Below are positions 4,149-5,320 of a DNA stretch of 5,320 bases, in pieces. Each line of letters starts with the position of its first letter. Within the stretch, counting starts at the first letter, position 1. The stretch comes from Pseudomonadota bacterium. GTDB lineage: Bacteria > Desulfobacterota > Desulfovibrionia > Desulfovibrionales > Desulfovibrionaceae. Below the pieces are notes generated by a model, which worked only from the letters and a program-made list of their open reading frames with translations, was not told the origin of the DNA and ran no database searches. The DNA lies in contig JAHJKV010000015.1 in the NCBI GenBank assembly GCA_018822065.1, positions 1 through 5,320 of the forward strand, given 5' to 3'. Made by a program: the position numbers and the translations under genes.

Positions 4149-5320
4149 GAAGACTCCTTTGTGGAGCAATCCATCCGAGTCATTGGCATTTCCACGCGCA
4201 CGGTGGTTCCCTCTCCCTCGCGGCTTTCCAGGGTCAGAGTGCCGTTCAAAATCTCGACAATGCGTCGGGCCATGGCAAGGCCCATGCCCAAGCCTCCGAA
4301 ACGACGCGAATAGAACTGGTCTGCCTGAGAAAAACCGTCCAGCACCGATGCCAGCATGTTTTCTGGAATGCCGATGCCCGTATCGAAAACCTCCACCCGC
4401 AACAGCAGTCCATCAGCACTTCCGTCCTCCTGAGTGGCAACTTCGACGCGCACTACTCCCTCTGGAGTAAACTTCAAGGCATTGCCAACCAGAATATCCA
4501 TCAGTTGCCGGAGACGCATCCCGTCGCCCACCAGACCGTCCACCGTCCCCGGGGCTGTGGCGGTTTTCAGTTCCAAGCCTCCTTTCTGGGCTTGGATGCG
4601 ATAGCTCTCCCGGATTCCCTGGAGCAGGTTGAACAGGCTGAAGGGCTGCGGTGAAATCGTGATGTCACCGGAGTCGATCTCGGAATATTTGAGGATGGCG
4701 TCGATGATGGCAGCCAGGTCCATGGCCGAATCCATGGCGGTGATCACGTTATCGCTCTGCTTTTCATCCAGGGCAGACATCTGGAGGATCTGGAGCATGC
4801 CGAGGACGCCATTGAGGGGGGTGCGTATTTCGTGGGTGATGTTGGCCAGCAGCATGCTCTTGACCCGGGCTGCGGCCCGGGCGTGATTCCGGGCTTCCTT
4901 GAGGTCCAGTTCAAGCTGCCGATGCGCGGAAAAATCCGTGCCCACGCTCAATACTTCTTTTCCGCCGGAAAGACCTTTGGGCAAGACCTTGTTGGTCCAG
5001 GCCACCCAGACCCGCTCCCCATCCCGACGCAAATTTTCATTCTCGTTGAAGCGATACTTGTCAGGATTTTTGACAATCTCGCTCCACATGGCGTTCATGT
5101 CATTGCCCTTGCTGTCCTGGGTCGGGATAATGGTTCCGACTATGTTCTTGCCGAGAATGTCATGGCTTTCATACCCGAAGAAATCCAGGGCGAAACGGTT
5201 CATAAACAGGAGCGTGCCGTCCTCAGCCGCCAGCAACATGATGGAACCGGACTGTTCAACCATTTCCCGGTGCATAGACTCGCTTTCACGCACCACCCGC
5301 AAGCGAGAATTCAAAGCCCA
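4130..5320 (-). CDS. PAS-domain sensor histidine kinase (partial, N-terminus outside window)
   Basis: The reading frame is open to the window edge. A TTG at 5314 could be a start, but the preceding codons remain open and the first residues look like a linker following an upstream sensor or membrane region, so I treat the gene as truncated. Counting from that TTG, residues about 15-130 are a PAS domain (MNRFALDFFGYESHDILGK), and about 130-155 a coiled linker. The HisKA dimerisation region carries the phosphorylated histidine at 161 (HEIRTPLNGVLGM). The ATPase domain shows the N box (LVGNALKFT, Asn278), G1 (DTGIG, 311-315), F box (FSQAD, 328-332) and G2 (GLGMGL, 341-346). The enzyme autophosphorylates this histidine from ATP and passes the phosphate to a response regulator. 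All key residues are present. HEIRTPLNG sequences are common in hybrid kinases, yet the protein ends at about 394 without a receiver domain, and no response regulator gene is in view. Confidence 0.93.
   Translation of the reverse strand, partial: WALNSRLRVVRESESMHREMVEQSGSIMLLAAEDGTLLFMNRFALDFFGYESHDILGKNIVGTIIPTQDSKGNDMNAMWSEIVKNPDKYRFNENENLRRDGERVWVAWTNKVLPKGLSGGKEVLSVGTDFSAHRQLELDLKEARNHARAAARVKSMLLANITHEIRTPLNGVLGMLQILQMSALDEKQSDNVITAMDSAMDLAAIIDAILKYSEIDSGDITISPQPFSLFNLLQGIRESYRIQAQKGGLELKTATAPGTVDGLVGDGMRLRQLMDILVGNALKFTPEGVVRVEVATQEDGSADGLLLRVEVFDTGIGIPENMLASVLDGFSQADQFYSRRFGGLGMGLAMARRIVEILNGTLTLESREGEGTTVRVEMPMTRMDCSTKESSPEISR

Noticed and set aside
5312..5314. TTG as the true start of the histidine kinase
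   Set aside because: The frame continues to the window edge (Trp-Ala before it), and the first residues resemble a linker after an upstream sensor region, so the gene is more likely cut by the window.
1..5320. Mobile elements, CRISPR arrays, tRNA or rRNA genes
   Set aside because: No transposase, regularly spaced repeat or structured RNA gene was found on reading both strands.

Overview
The window has the look of a chromosomal segment from a GC-rich Gram-negative bacterium. Protein style, strong Shine-Dalgarno sites, a Sec-type signal peptide and a PAS-histidine kinase would suit a deltaproteobacterium such as a Desulfovibrio or Desulfomicrobium relative. That placement is an impression from the sequence, not a search result. 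There are no rRNA or tRNA genes, CRISPR arrays, transposases or phage genes.

Layout. The left part (1-2268) is transcribed leftwards: a MocR-type regulator (GntR winged helix fused to an aminotransferase-like domain), then an unrecognised 99-residue cytoplasmic protein, then a secreted TPR protein that leaves the window. The gaps of 65 and 60 bases between these three genes allow either one transcript or separate ones. A 110-base divergent region (2269-2378) follows, with ATCTGT-type repeats that could be the regulator's operator. To its right, azlC and azlD overlap by 16 bases and encode the two subunits of a branched-chain amino acid exporter. After a 122-base gap comes a 136-residue single-pass membrane protein of unknown function. 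The right end (4130-5320) is a leftward PAS-HisKA-HATPase histidine kinase whose N-terminus lies outside the window. It converges on the 136-residue gene, and a hairpin with a U-rich tail on the kinase strand overlaps that gene's stop codon.

How the genes may work together. The best-supported functional unit is the divergent MocR/azlCD pair. A PLP-binding regulator that could react with amino acids sits beside an amino-acid export system, so it probably controls export in response to an amino acid or a PLP-derived signal. The regulator keeps the PLP-binding lysine but has alanine where fold-type I aminotransferases usually have a tyrosine that contacts the cofactor, which fits a sensor better than an enzyme. 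The kinase, the 136-residue protein and the 99-residue protein have no visible functional link to this unit.

No wholly new system is evident. The points most worth checking are the regulator's altered PLP site, its possible operator, the helix-turn-helix-like N-terminus of AzlC, and the two hairpins at the convergent gene ends.
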